A stretch of DNA of 64,000 bases from Siphonobacter aquaeclarae. GTDB taxonomy: Bacteria; Bacteroidota; Bacteroidia; Cytophagales; Spirosomataceae. The notes beneath the pieces were generated by a model that was given only the letters and a program-made list of their open reading frames with translations, had not been told where the DNA came from and did no database searches. Below, in pieces: positions 1-7,474 of this stretch (position 1 is its first letter; each line of letters opens with the position of its first letter). Position numbers and translations under genes: made by a program. The stretch lies in contig NZ_FNGS01000004.1 in the NCBI RefSeq assembly GCF_900103285.1, positions 227,765 through 291,764 of the forward strand. Direction: 5' to 3'.

Positions 1-356
1 TAGGTGTCCACCAGAGCTGCCACGGGCAGCGCGGCCTGCATACCTCCCAGATGAGCGAGCTCAATGCACCGGCCTTTTCCAAGCCGGGCCAGCTGCTGAG
101 CCTGGTTCAGGACATTGAACTGGTGGAACTCGACCGGAAAGACGAATGCTGTGGCTTTGGAGGGACGTTTGCTGTCGCCGAAGAAGCCGTGTCCTCTAAA
201 ATGGGGAAAGATCGTGTAGAAGATCACATACGTCACGGCGCCGAATACATCACCGGCGGCGACGTTTCCTGCCTCATGCACCTCGAAGGCATCCTCCGCC
301 GGCAGCAAAGCCCGGTGAAGGTGGTGCATATTGCGGAGATATTGAATGCGGAGTAG
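1..356 (+). CDS. lutA: LutA/YkgE-type (Fe-S) oxidoreductase subunit, C-terminal part
   Basis: The frame is open from the left window edge (first full codon at base 3), so the start lies outside. The visible end contains the second cysteine-rich CCG domain: a HQSCHG segment followed by DECCGFGG, which in this family bind the Fe-S cluster. LutA works with LutB and LutC to oxidise L-lactate to pyruvate in the cytoplasm, feeding electrons to the respiratory chain (family knowledge). lutB and lutC lie downstream on the same strand, but about 1.1 kb away across an opposing gene, so lutA probably belongs to a transcript coming from the left. An inverted repeat begins at the stop codon. Confidence 0.85.
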   Translation, partial: GVHQSCHGQRGLHTSQMSELNAPAFSKPGQLLSLVQDIELVELDRKDECCGFGGTFAVAEEAVSSKMGKDRVEDHIRHGAEYITGGDVSCLMHLEGILRRQQSPVKVVHIAEILNAE

Positions 357-430
357 TCTTCGGTTTTCAGTTGGACAGGCGGACGTATCCGTTTACCCCA
401 ACTGAAAACCGAAGACTGAAAACTGAAAAC
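356..430. repeat. Inverted-repeat element A1 with AGTTTTC-like words
   Basis: A perfect 19-bp inverted repeat: arms at 356-374 and 398-416, loop 375-397. The right arm is followed by further AACTGAAAAC words. It begins at the last base of the lutA stop codon and lies between two convergent genes. The loop carries GGCGGACGT, which is also present, on the other strand, in the loop of the element at 35308-35398. It probably forms a hairpin at the lutA mRNA end. The similarity to other elements in this window is discussed under findings. Confidence 0.7.
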
Positions 431-466
431 CAAAAAAAATCCCGCAAAACTCACGTTCTGCGGGAT
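431..466 (-). terminator. Intrinsic terminator of the small secreted protein gene
   Basis: Read on the minus strand there is an 8-bp stem (ATCCCGCA at 459-466 pairing with 439-446) followed by a run of T (complement of A432-439). It lies 25 bases past the stop codon of the minus-strand gene at 492-872, the classical layout for Rho-independent termination. Confidence 0.8.
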
Positions 467-491
467 GGTTTGGCGGAAAACCACCGATGTA

Positions 492-872
492 CTAGTTACG
501 TGCGAGAACGACGCGGTTGGTTTGCGTAGAGATCTCGAATGATTGCGTATAGCGGTTCTTGGCACCTTGTACCTCGAACGTGTACTTACCATCACCCAGG
601 GTCGACAGGTCGAACAGGCGGAGGTAGGTGGCGTTGGTCGTCGTTTCAGCGAACAGCGTGGCGTTTTCCTTGTCCTTGATCGCGATCGTTACTTTTTGCT
701 TATCGGGATTTTGGAACGTCAGTTGGAAACGCAGTTGAGCGTCCTGTGCGAGTTGCGCGTTGTAAGGATTAGCCTTTACGGTTTCCTTAGCAGGATCAGA
801 ATTAACAGCTGCAGAAGCACCTACCGTCAACAGGGTAACGAGGGCCAGGATAAAGTTGATTGACTTTTTCAT
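492..872 (-). CDS. Small secreted protein of unknown function
   Basis: 126 residues. An N-terminal signal peptide (MKK, hydrophobic stretch ILALVTLLTV, probable cleavage near ASAA at about 22) is followed by about 100 residues predicted by eye as beta-rich (alternating hydrophobic strands such as QKVTIAIKD and GKYTFEVQG). The look is of a small immunoglobulin-like or DUF3244-like secreted domain, common in Bacteroidota; this family link is weak. No catalytic motif is seen. The gene is monocistronic, with a promoter candidate at 953-983 and a terminator at 431-466. It sits between lutA and lutB on the opposite strand. Confidence 0.7.
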   Translation of the reverse strand: MKKSINFILALVTLLTVGASAAVNSDPAKETVKANPYNAQLAQDAQLRFQLTFQNPDKQKVTIAIKDKENATLFAETTTNATYLRLFDLSTLGDGKYTFEVQGAKNRYTQSFEISTQTNRVVLARN

Positions 873-952
873 CGCTTTATGATTTTAAATGGGAAAAATA
901 CAAAAGAACCCTACTTGACTTTTTCGCGTTGCGTTTCGTCGTTTGGATGATG

Positions 953-983
953 CAAAGTTGCACACAGTTTGATTATGAGTCAA
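953..983 (-). promoter_or_regulatory. Candidate Bacteroidetes-type promoter
   Basis: On the minus strand: TTG (981-983), a 20-nt spacer, then CAACTTTG (953-960), seven of eight bases of TAnnTTTG. It would start transcription roughly 65-75 bases before the ATG at 872. The spacing fits the known -33/-7 pattern of Bacteroidetes sigma factor; the first base of the -7 box deviates. Confidence 0.4.
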
Positions 984-1033
984 TTACCCCAATGTTAAGA
1001 GCCGAAAATTCCTTTTACGGTGCCACCCATAAA

Positions 1034-1119
1034 TTAGAAAAGTACAATAGTTATGTGTTGCGTACCGAAAGTTGTTTAAAAAGTACAACGGTAATTTTTA
1101 AAGTTTTTTAAAAAGTACA
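1034..1119. repeat. Three direct repeats ending in AAAAGTACA, operator-like
   Basis: TTTAAAAAGTACA occurs exactly at 1075-1087 and 1107-1119 (32 bp apart, about three helical turns), and a variant TTAGAAAAGTACA lies at 1034-1046 (41 bp before the second). Spaced direct repeats in a divergent promoter region suggest binding sites for a regulator controlling lutBC and/or the leftward gene. No regulator gene is visible next to them. Confidence 0.4.
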
Positions 1120-1434
1120 CCTGAAGAGGCCGGCAGAGTCTTAAGGTTTTCACGGAAAAGTTCAATTGTTGAATTTTAAGCAGTACTGTCATTCAGGAAT
1201 TTAAGCAGCGAATGCCCCGGCCCCACTTCTATATAACATAAAGAAGGGCCCTTTTTCAGGGAAATTCGCCGCCCGTCAACTGCCCGGAAGGCTTCCCCGG
1301 AAAGTACCAATCCATACCAGACCGGTAGAGTACCGCCCGGAGCGATGGATACTTTTTTGTTTTTTCAAGACGGAAAGCGGTTAGGAGAACAGATTACCGC
1401 TCTTAACACAGCGAGTCGCTTTAACTGAAATGCT

Positions 1435-2814
1435 ATGAGTCACCCTGCACTGGATCACGCGGCGGCGTCTGAGGTATTTAACCGGGACGAACCGCGGGTC
1501 AACTGGCACGATGAAACCCTCTGGTGGGTACGCCAGAAACGGGACCGGGCTTCCGTCCAGTTGCCGGAATGGGAGGACCTGCGGGAGGCTGCCTCCCGTA
1601 TCAAGTTCCACGTCCTCTCGCACATGGACGAATTGCTCGAATCGTTCGAGCGCAAGGCACAGGAAAACGGCGTGACGGTTCACTGGGCTGCTGATGCCGC
1701 CGAGCACAACGCCATTATCCTCTCTATTCTACGGAAACACAGCGTCGACAAAATGGTGAAGTCCAAGTCGATGCTTACGGAAGAATGTCACCTGAACGAT
1801 TTTCTCTCAGCCAACGGCGTCGAAGTCATTGATACCGACCTCGGCGAGCGCATCGTGCAGCTCCGGAAAGAACCGCCGAGCCACATCGTTCTCCCGGCCA
1901 TTCACCTGAAGAAATCGGACGTCGGCGAAACCTTTCACGAGCACCTCGGCACCGAAAAAGGCGCGACAGACCCGCAGTACCTTACTGAAGCCGCCCGGCA
2001 GCACCTGCGCGAAAAATTCCTGACCCGGCGGGTAGCCCTGACCGGCGTTAATTTCGCCATTGCCGAAACCGGAGGCTTTGTCGTCTGTACCAATGAAGGC
2101 AATGCCGATATGGGCGCACACCTGGCCGATGTGCACATTGCCTGTATGGGCTTTGAGAAGATTATTCCGAAGGCTGAACACCTGGGCGTATACCTGCGGC
2201 TGCTCGCGCGGAGCGCGACCGGCCAGCCGATTACTACCTATTCCAGTCATTTCCACAAGCCGCGGCCCGGCCAGGAAATGCACATTGTCATTGTCGACAA
2301 CGGGCGGAGTACCCAGCTGGGTCGCGAAGACTTCCGTAACTCCCTGAAATGTATCCGGTGCGGTGCATGTATGAATACCTGCCCCGTTTACCGCCGAAGC
2401 GGCGGGCACAGCTACCATAATGCGGTAGCAGGGCCGATCGGATCTATTCTGGCGCCGAACCTCGACATGCGCAAGAATGCCGACCTTCCGTTTGCCAGTA
2501 CCTTGTGCGGAAGCTGTTCGAACGTCTGCCCGGTGAAGATCGATATCCACGATCAGCTATATAAATGGCGGCAGGTACTCGCCAAAGAAGGGTACGTCGG
2601 CGGCATGAAGAAAGCCAGCCTGTCAGTAGCTGCCAAAGTACTGGCCAGCCCGACGCTGTTCCGGCTCAGTTTCAATACGGCCCGAACGGCATTGCGCATC
2701 GCCCCCTGGGCCGGTAATAATCCGCTGAACCCCTGGAGTAAACACCGCGAGCTTCCCGAAGCTCCCAAAGAGAGCTTCCGGCAGTGGTGGGAAAAGAACA
2801 GGGCCAATCCATGA
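1435..2814 (+). CDS. lutB: Lactate utilisation iron-sulfur protein LutB
   Basis: 459 residues, normal length for LutB/YkgF. An N-terminal LUD domain (about residues 60-300, with the GVNFAIAETGG segment) is followed by ferredoxin-type clusters: C306, C309, C312, C316 (CxxCxxCxxxCP) and C358, C361, C365 (CGSCSNVCPVKI). With LutA and LutC it forms the cytoplasmic L-lactate dehydrogenase. The ATG at 1435 is the first usable start; an ATG at 1429 meets a stop at once. The stop codon overlaps the lutC start (ATGA), showing translational coupling. Confidence 0.93.
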   Translation: MSHPALDHAAASEVFNRDEPRVNWHDETLWWVRQKRDRASVQLPEWEDLREAASRIKFHVLSHMDELLESFERKAQENGVTVHWAADAAEHNAIILSILRKHSVDKMVKSKSMLTEECHLNDFLSANGVEVIDTDLGERIVQLRKEPPSHIVLPAIHLKKSDVGETFHEHLGTEKGATDPQYLTEAARQHLREKFLTRRVALTGVNFAIAETGGFVVCTNEGNADMGAHLADVHIACMGFEKIIPKAEHLGVYLRLLARSATGQPITTYSSHFHKPRPGQEMHIVIVDNGRSTQLGREDFRNSLKCIRCGACMNTCPVYRRSGGHSYHNAVAGPIGSILAPNLDMRKNADLPFASTLCGSCSNVCPVKIDIHDQLYKWRQVLAKEGYVGGMKKASLSVAAKVLASPTLFRLSFNTARTALRIAPWAGNNPLNPWSKHRELPEAPKESFRQWWEKNRANP

Positions 2815-3407
2815 ATACAATGAGCAGCAGGGATAAAATTCTGGGCGCTATCCGGCAAAACAAACCCGCCGCGATGCCCCTCCCCGATCAGTTTACGTTC
2901 CGTACCGAGTACCCTGATCTCGTGGCGCAATTCGGGCAGGTATTGCAGTCGATTGGCGGCAGGGCGGAAGTAGTACCCGACCTCGAAGCGGTCAAAATTA
3001 AGGTACAGGAGCATTTTGGCGACCTGTCGACCATCGCCGTTACCGTCCCGGGTCTTGAATCGCTGGCGACGTTCTCCCTCGCGCCGGTTACCGATCCGCA
3101 TGACCTCGAGCACATCGAGCTGGCGATTATTCCAGGGCAGCTCGGCGTCGCCGAGAATGCTGCGATCTGGATCAGTGAAAAGGAGATGGGGCACCGGGTA
3201 CTCCCGTTCATCACGCAACACCTGGCGCTGGTGATACGGGCAGAAACGCTGGTAGCCAATATGCATGAAGCGTATCAGCGCATCGCGCCGGCAGCGACCG
3301 GCTTCGGTACGTTCCTTGCGGGGCCGTCCAAAACAGCGGATATTGAGCAGTCGCTCGTGGTCGGCGCTCACGGAGCACGCAGTTTGATCGTGTACCTTAT
3401 TGGTTGA
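2811..3407 (+). CDS. lutC: Lactate utilisation protein LutC
   Basis: 198 residues from ATG 2811, which overlaps the lutB stop in ATGA; a second ATG at 2820 is possible, and the open frame further upstream lies inside lutB and is unlikely to be used. This is a single LUD domain with the conserved block IIPGQLGVAENAAIW and a C-terminal FLAGPSKTADIEQSLVVGAHG, which is typical of LutC/YkgG. It completes the lactate oxidation complex. The sequence SKTADIEQ near the end is the family signature. It is followed by a nonamer-repeat hairpin and a bidirectional terminator. Confidence 0.92.
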   Translation: MNTMSSRDKILGAIRQNKPAAMPLPDQFTFRTEYPDLVAQFGQVLQSIGGRAEVVPDLEAVKIKVQEHFGDLSTIAVTVPGLESLATFSLAPVTDPHDLEHIELAIIPGQLGVAENAAIWISEKEMGHRVLPFITQHLALVIRAETLVANMHEAYQRIAPAATGFGTFLAGPSKTADIEQSLVVGAHGARSLIVYLIG

Positions 3408-3415
3408 TACCCCGT

Positions 3416-3489
3416 TTTCTGTGAATTCTGTGCTTTCTGTGAGAAAAATAAAAATGATGTTCTCACAGAAAACACAGAATTCACAGAAA
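3416..3489. repeat. Inverted-repeat element B1 built from TCTGTGnnn words
   Basis: Arms of 29 nt (3416-3444 and 3461-3489) pair with one mismatch across a 16-nt AT-rich loop. Each arm is three consecutive copies of a 9-nt word TCTGTGnnn. The same architecture occurs at 44711-44777. It lies just after lutC and runs into the terminator at 3487-3520, between convergent genes. Confidence 0.75.
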
Positions 3490-3520
3490 AAAAGCTGTCT
3501 CAGAACGGGGCAGCTTTTTT
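3487..3520. terminator. Bidirectional intrinsic terminator
   Basis: Stem AAAAAAGCTG / CAGCTTTTTT with the loop around 3498-3510. The flanking A-run and T-run allow termination of lutBC on the plus strand and of the barrel gene on the minus strand; the latter ends only a few bases away at 3525. Confidence 0.8.
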
Positions 3521-3524
3521 CGTT

Positions 3525-4916
3525 TCAGAATTCCCTGGCGACGTTGAACCGGAAACCTCCGACACCGTCCCGCGTGAAGGCATAGTGAAAACGGAGTACG
3601 GCATTATACCAGGTAACCACATCCAGCCCAACGCCGTAGCCAAAGAGAAAATGATTAGCGAAGCGGCTGTTATTCAGTTTGTTGTATTGATTCCAGGACT
3701 GCCCGCCGTCGACAAATACGTTCGGATAAATTTCGATCGGCAGCGTATTGAACTGGCGGATTTTCCGGAGCGGTTTCAGGAAGATTTTTTTGTCATACAG
3801 CTGGTACCGGAGGGTATTCCGGATGTAGGCATAGTGCTGCCCGTCGATCGTAAACAGCTCATATCCCCGGACCAGGTCGTTGAGGTACCCCAATCCCCGT
3901 GTCTGCAAATACGGCTGCCGCTGGGGATAGGAGGTTTTTGCTTCCGCCGCCATCCCGAAGTACCAACGCCCCCCGAGGGGCTTATACCGGTTGAAACCTA
4001 CCGTGAGATCCGTCAGGTCGATATCATCTCCCGGAAGCAATCCATACCGGTTCAGCACTGCGCTGAAGGTAAAGCCACGGAGGGGGTACTGCGCCTTATC
4101 ACGGAAATCATAGGTATAGCCATACGACGCCAGGAAGTACTTCTGCCGGGTCCGGCCGTTGAGAAAGTAGTTGGGGTTGATCCGGGCGACGGTATCCGCG
4201 ATGGTGTGCGTGGCGTACCGAAGCTCCAGGTTCTGGAAGTCGTAGTACTTGTTGCGCCGGCGGAAGATGACGTTGGCGTAAAACCGCTCCCGGAGCAGGT
4301 CTTCGCCTTTTAGGTAGACGAGCTTGTCGGCATCGGTCCGGTACGCCAGGTTTTTGGTGGTGTTATAGGAAGCGCCAACTGTCACGCCAAGTTTCCGTTT
4401 CCGGTCGATATACGGAATGCGGTAAGCAAACTCCAGGTACCGCGCAAATCCGAACTCGAGATTAACGCGCAACTGCTCGGCGCGCCCCCGCACATTGTAA
4501 TGCCGCAGATTGACGCCGTAGATGGTCCGGCTCAGGTCCCGGTTGCGTTCATACCACCATTCGTTGAAGTTCCGGTCGGCTAACTGAAAGATCGGAAAGC
4601 CGAGGATATACCATTGCTCCCGGAGGTCGAACTCCACGATCGCCTCTTTCGGATTGGTCTGATCCACCTTCGCATCCGCTGTCACAAACAGGTTCGTATT
4701 GAAGACTTTCCGGCGGTTTTTTTCGATCCGTTCGGACAGTGAAGACTGCCAAAGCGTATCTCCTTCCGTAAAATCCAATTCCCTGCGGATGATAAAATCT
4801 TTGGTCTTCCGGTTTCCGGTCAGCCGGATTTCTTTCACGATCACATACCCGGAATCGGGTAGCGCCGGGCTAACTGACTGAAAATGAAGTAACGCACTAA
4901 AGACAGATAGAAGCAT
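3525..4916 (-). CDS. Omp85/BamA-TamA-like outer membrane protein
   Basis: 463 residues from the ATG at 4916. I prefer this start because it gives a signal peptide (LLSVFSALLHF) and leaves a good -7 box (TAATTTTG on the minus strand, 4935-4942) upstream; a longer start at 4937 is possible. One POTRA-like module (about 25-105: VIVKEIRLTGNRKTKDFIIRREL) precedes a beta-barrel of repeated amphipathic strands ending in aromatic F, as outer-membrane barrels do. Length is shorter than BamA, which has five POTRA domains; single-POTRA D15-type proteins of this size are common in Bacteroidota. It may act in outer-membrane protein insertion or export, but the substrate is unknown. Confidence 0.75.
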   Translation of the reverse strand: MLLSVFSALLHFQSVSPALPDSGYVIVKEIRLTGNRKTKDFIIRRELDFTEGDTLWQSSLSERIEKNRRKVFNTNLFVTADAKVDQTNPKEAIVEFDLREQWYILGFPIFQLADRNFNEWWYERNRDLSRTIYGVNLRHYNVRGRAEQLRVNLEFGFARYLEFAYRIPYIDRKRKLGVTVGASYNTTKNLAYRTDADKLVYLKGEDLLRERFYANVIFRRRNKYYDFQNLELRYATHTIADTVARINPNYFLNGRTRQKYFLASYGYTYDFRDKAQYPLRGFTFSAVLNRYGLLPGDDIDLTDLTVGFNRYKPLGGRWYFGMAAEAKTSYPQRQPYLQTRGLGYLNDLVRGYELFTIDGQHYAYIRNTLRYQLYDKKIFLKPLRKIRQFNTLPIEIYPNVFVDGGQSWNQYNKLNNSRFANHFLFGYGVGLDVVTWYNAVLRFHYAFTRDGVGGFRFNVAREF

Positions 4917-4937
4917 ACAGGGTTGACTTGCCCCCAA

Positions 4938-5184
4938 AATTACCGATTTCAGGGAGGACGGGCGGCAATAACTTCGGGAGCGGACATATTAAAATAATCC
5001 TACGTAAAAAAATTCAACTATTTCTTTACATTTTTCAATATTCGCCGTATTATTGCAAAAAGATTATTTGGTGCGAAATGAACGCGCCTCCTGATCCGAC
5101 CAGACAAGCTGCCCTGTTTATTACCAAAAAACAGCCAGGCTTTCGACGATATGGTTTTCAAATGGGAAGAAAGATCAAGAACGG
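4938..5184. other. Intergenic stretch upstream of an unassigned plus-strand terminator
   Basis: About 250 AT-rich bases between the divergently read barrel gene and a strong plus-strand terminator at 5185-5220. No plus-strand gene ends there, and the open frame crossing it has no recognisable protein features. A short untranslated transcript is therefore possible. I found no perfect TTG-N19-TAnnTTTG promoter on the plus strand; TACATTTT near 5027 is the nearest -7 look-alike. Confidence 0.35.
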
Positions 5185-5220
5185 ATTCGCCGACCCCAAT
5201 GGGGTTGGCGAATTTTTTTT
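5185..5220 (+). terminator. Strong plus-strand intrinsic terminator with no assigned gene
   Basis: A 13-bp stem (5185-5197 with 5201-5213, one G-U wobble) and a three-base loop are followed by T8 at 5213-5220. The T-run exists only on the plus strand, so it should end a rightward transcript, yet both neighbouring genes read leftward. Confidence 0.75.
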
Positions 5221-5234
5221 ACCCGGTTGTAAAC

Positions 5235-5264
5235 AAAAAAACGGAGCCCTCCCGGACTCCGTTT
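5235..5264 (-). terminator. Intrinsic terminator of the DUF4136 gene
   Basis: On the minus strand the stem AAACGGAG / CTCCGTTT (5239-5246 and 5257-5264) is followed by a T-run (complement of A5235-5241). It lies about 20 bases past the stop of the gene at 5285-5800. Confidence 0.75.
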
Positions 5265-5284
5265 CTGCACAATTACGCTGTTGG

Positions 5285-5800
5285 TTATCGTTGGGGCGCC
5301 CGCGCCGGAACATAGCCATAGGCCAGCGCAGGATACTCGTCCAGGATGCGACGGGTGGCAAAACGCAGACCGCGTTCATCCAGCTCCCGGGTCTTTTGGA
5401 ACAGGCCTGACGCATATCCCATCCATACGGAACGGTTCAGGGTTTCGTCAACAATGTGAATCAGCAACGTTCCTTTCCGGAATTTCAGGGTCGGCAGAGA
5501 GGGATCCTGTTTCCCGTTGAAATTATCGCTGTAGACCGAAAAGACGACCGACAAATCTCCCCCTTCTTCTTTTTTCTCGTATCCCCGCGCCCGCATCTGG
5601 GTATCGATCTCATCGAGCACATAGGCCTGATCATTCTCAGAAATCTTCTGGAAATCAGCACTCTGAAGCACAGAATAGGTTTTGTTATAGGCAAGTGATA
5701 CGCGGCTGTCGGCCGTGGTATTCACTTTCAGTTTGTTGGTAGTGCCGGCACAAGCCGCTCCCAGCCAGGCCAGCAAGGCGATATAGAGTATATTTCTCAC
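5285..5800 (-). CDS. DUF4136 domain lipoprotein
   Basis: 171 residues with a lipoprotein signal (MRNILYIALLAWLGAAC; lipobox LGAAC, Cys17 lipidated). The mature part shows the DUF4136 pattern: an early aromatic-rich YKTYSVL-like strand, a central DEIDTQMRARGYE helix and a YASGLF...AIRRIL-like end (here GYASGLFQKTRELD and RFATRRILDEYP). The family is widespread in outer-membrane lipoproteins of Bacteroidota and Proteobacteria with no established activity. It follows nnr on the same strand with about 115 bases between, so it probably has its own promoter. Terminator at 5235-5264. Confidence 0.85.
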   Translation of the reverse strand: MRNILYIALLAWLGAACAGTTNKLKVNTTADSRVSLAYNKTYSVLQSADFQKISENDQAYVLDEIDTQMRARGYEKKEEGGDLSVVFSVYSDNFNGKQDPSLPTLKFRKGTLLIHIVDETLNRSVWMGYASGLFQKTRELDERGLRFATRRILDEYPALAYGYVPARAPQR

Positions 5801-5914
5801 AGTGCGCTGCAGTAAAAAGGTGACACTGTTCGAATTAACTATTATTTATTCTAAAATTAACAATTTCTTAACATTAAGTTTTTGTACACTTTACTTAGCT
5901 GATTATCAACATCA

Positions 5915-7390
5915 TTACCAATGCAGGAATTCGGGCAGATCGCCGGCAATAAGCGCCGGTTCGCCCTTGCGGGCTGCTGCGCGGTCTCCGGCTTCCCCAT
6001 GGCGGTATACGCCGAGAATGGCAGCGTCAGCAGGAGGCGGTCCCTGCGCCAGCAGCGCGGTCAGAATGCCGGTCAGCACATCGCCTGTACCTCCGGTGGC
6101 CATTCCCGGGTTTCCGGTTGAATTGAAATGAAGTTCCCCTTCGGGCGTCGCGACGATCGTGTGCTGTCCTTTCAGTACCGTCACAACGCTATACCGCTTG
6201 CAGAAAGCCCGGAGTAAGTCCAGTTTTTCGTAGTCGTCGGCCCAGGTACGTCCAAGCAGGCGGGTAAATTCCTTCGGGTGAGGCGTCAGGATGGAATTTT
6301 TCGGCAAACGGGTAAGCCATTCGGGGTTATCGGCCAGGATATTCAGGGCATCTGCATCAAAAACGGCCGGCTTTCCTCCCAATTTTAATAAAAGCTCGTC
6401 GAGCATCCGGACCGTCTCCTGCGCTTTACCAAGACCGGGGCCGACTCCTATCGCGGTATAGGAAGACAGGTCAGGTACTCCGGTAATCATCTTTGGATGC
6501 TCATCCGCCAGACACATCGCTTCCGGCACCGCTGTCTGCAAGACTGAGTAGCCGCATTCCGGCACATGTACGGTCAATAGTCCCACGCCGCTGCGCAGGC
6601 ACGCGCGGGAAGCGAGAACAGCCGCGCCTACCTTTCCATAGCTTCCGGCTATCAGGAGCGCATGTCCGAAATTGCCCTTGTTCGCAAATACAGCACGGTT
6701 TCGCAGTGACGGAAGCGACTGACTATCTGTAAAATACCGGCTGGCCGGCGTCTGTTTTTCATACCGGCGGTCGAGCCCGATGTCCAATACCTGCCAGCGC
6801 CCCACAAACCGGGCATTTCCCGGTTGCAGAAAAGCCGGTTTCGGTACCTGAAAACCGACGGTATAGGCCGGCTCAATAATCGCGTCATCCGGCTGATTGG
6901 GCCTGTCGGCAAAGAGACCGGAAGCTATGTCTATGGAGACGACGGTCGAACCCGACGCGTTAACCGCCCGGATTACTTCCGCCAGCGGCCCGGCGGCACA
7001 GCGGTTCAGTCCCGATCCCAGCAGGGCGTCGATGACGAGGGTATCGGAGGGGATTTCCATCGCTTCCTCGACCCACGTAACGCCTGCCAGGTGTCGATAC
7101 CGTGCCAGGTTTGCTTCAAAATCAGCCGAAGCCTTCTCCGCATGCCGTACGATCCACACGTGGCACGGATACCCCGCCTGGTGCAGCAGGCGGGCTACGA
7201 CGAGACCGTCTCCGCCGTTGTTTCCCATCCCGCACAGAATATGACCGTCGCGGCGCGCCAGGCCGGTTCGTAGTAACCAGTCGGTCAGGGCTGTAGCAGC
7301 CCTTTCCATCAAATCAAGCGAGGAAATCGGTTCATGGGAGATGGTGTAGGCGTCCCAGGCGCGGATCTGGTCAGCGGAAAAGATTTTCAT
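5915..7390 (-). CDS. nnr: Bifunctional NAD(P)H-hydrate epimerase / ADP-dependent dehydratase
   Basis: 491 residues, the normal size of the fused YjeF-type repair enzyme. The N-terminal epimerase domain (about 1-215) has the CGMGNNGGDGLVVARLL nucleotide-binding loop. The C-terminal ribokinase-fold dehydratase (about 235-490) has VGPGLGK, ILTPHPKEF and NPGMATGGTGDVLTG with the catalytic aspartate. It repairs hydrated NADH and NADPH in the cytoplasm. It lies between DUF4136 and the PspC gene on the same strand; a terminator at 7416-7452 separates it from the latter. Confidence 0.95.
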   Translation of the reverse strand: MKIFSADQIRAWDAYTISHEPISSLDLMERAATALTDWLLRTGLARRDGHILCGMGNNGGDGLVVARLLHQAGYPCHVWIVRHAEKASADFEANLARYRHLAGVTWVEEAMEIPSDTLVIDALLGSGLNRCAAGPLAEVIRAVNASGSTVVSIDIASGLFADRPNQPDDAIIEPAYTVGFQVPKPAFLQPGNARFVGRWQVLDIGLDRRYEKQTPASRYFTDSQSLPSLRNRAVFANKGNFGHALLIAGSYGKVGAAVLASRACLRSGVGLLTVHVPECGYSVLQTAVPEAMCLADEHPKMITGVPDLSSYTAIGVGPGLGKAQETVRMLDELLLKLGGKPAVFDADALNILADNPEWLTRLPKNSILTPHPKEFTRLLGRTWADDYEKLDLLRAFCKRYSVVTVLKGQHTIVATPEGELHFNSTGNPGMATGGTGDVLTGILTALLAQGPPPADAAILGVYRHGEAGDRAAARKGEPALIAGDLPEFLHW

Positions 7391-7415
7391 ACCGGCACCG
7401 TTTTGAATAGTCCAT

Positions 7416-7452
7416 AAAAAAACCTGCCCAAGATCAGGAATCCCGGGCAGGT
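7416..7452 (-). terminator. Intrinsic terminator of the PspC-domain gene
   Basis: On the minus strand ACCTGCCC (7445-7452) pairs with GGGCAGGT (7422-7429), followed by T7 (complement of A7415-7422). It lies about 22 bases after the stop at 7475. Confidence 0.8.
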
Positions 7453-7474
7453 AATGAGCAGGTCATTCAAAAGA

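Larger units (their letters stand above)
873..1434. other. Divergent intergenic region upstream of lutB
   Basis: 562 bases without a convincing gene, AT-rich in the first half. It holds the promoter candidate of the leftward gene (953-983) and three AGTACA direct repeats (1034-1119). It also holds short palindromes such as AAGGGCCCTT near 1243 and a TTCAATTGTTGAA around 1160-1172. An open frame of 83 codons at 860-1111 has no ribosome-site or family support and was not called. The promoter of lutB must lie here, but I could not assign it. Confidence 0.5.

Noticed and set aside
860..1111. 83-codon plus-strand frame in the lutB upstream region
   Set aside because: AT-rich, no family resemblance or ribosome-site support, and it overlaps the promoter area of the leftward gene.
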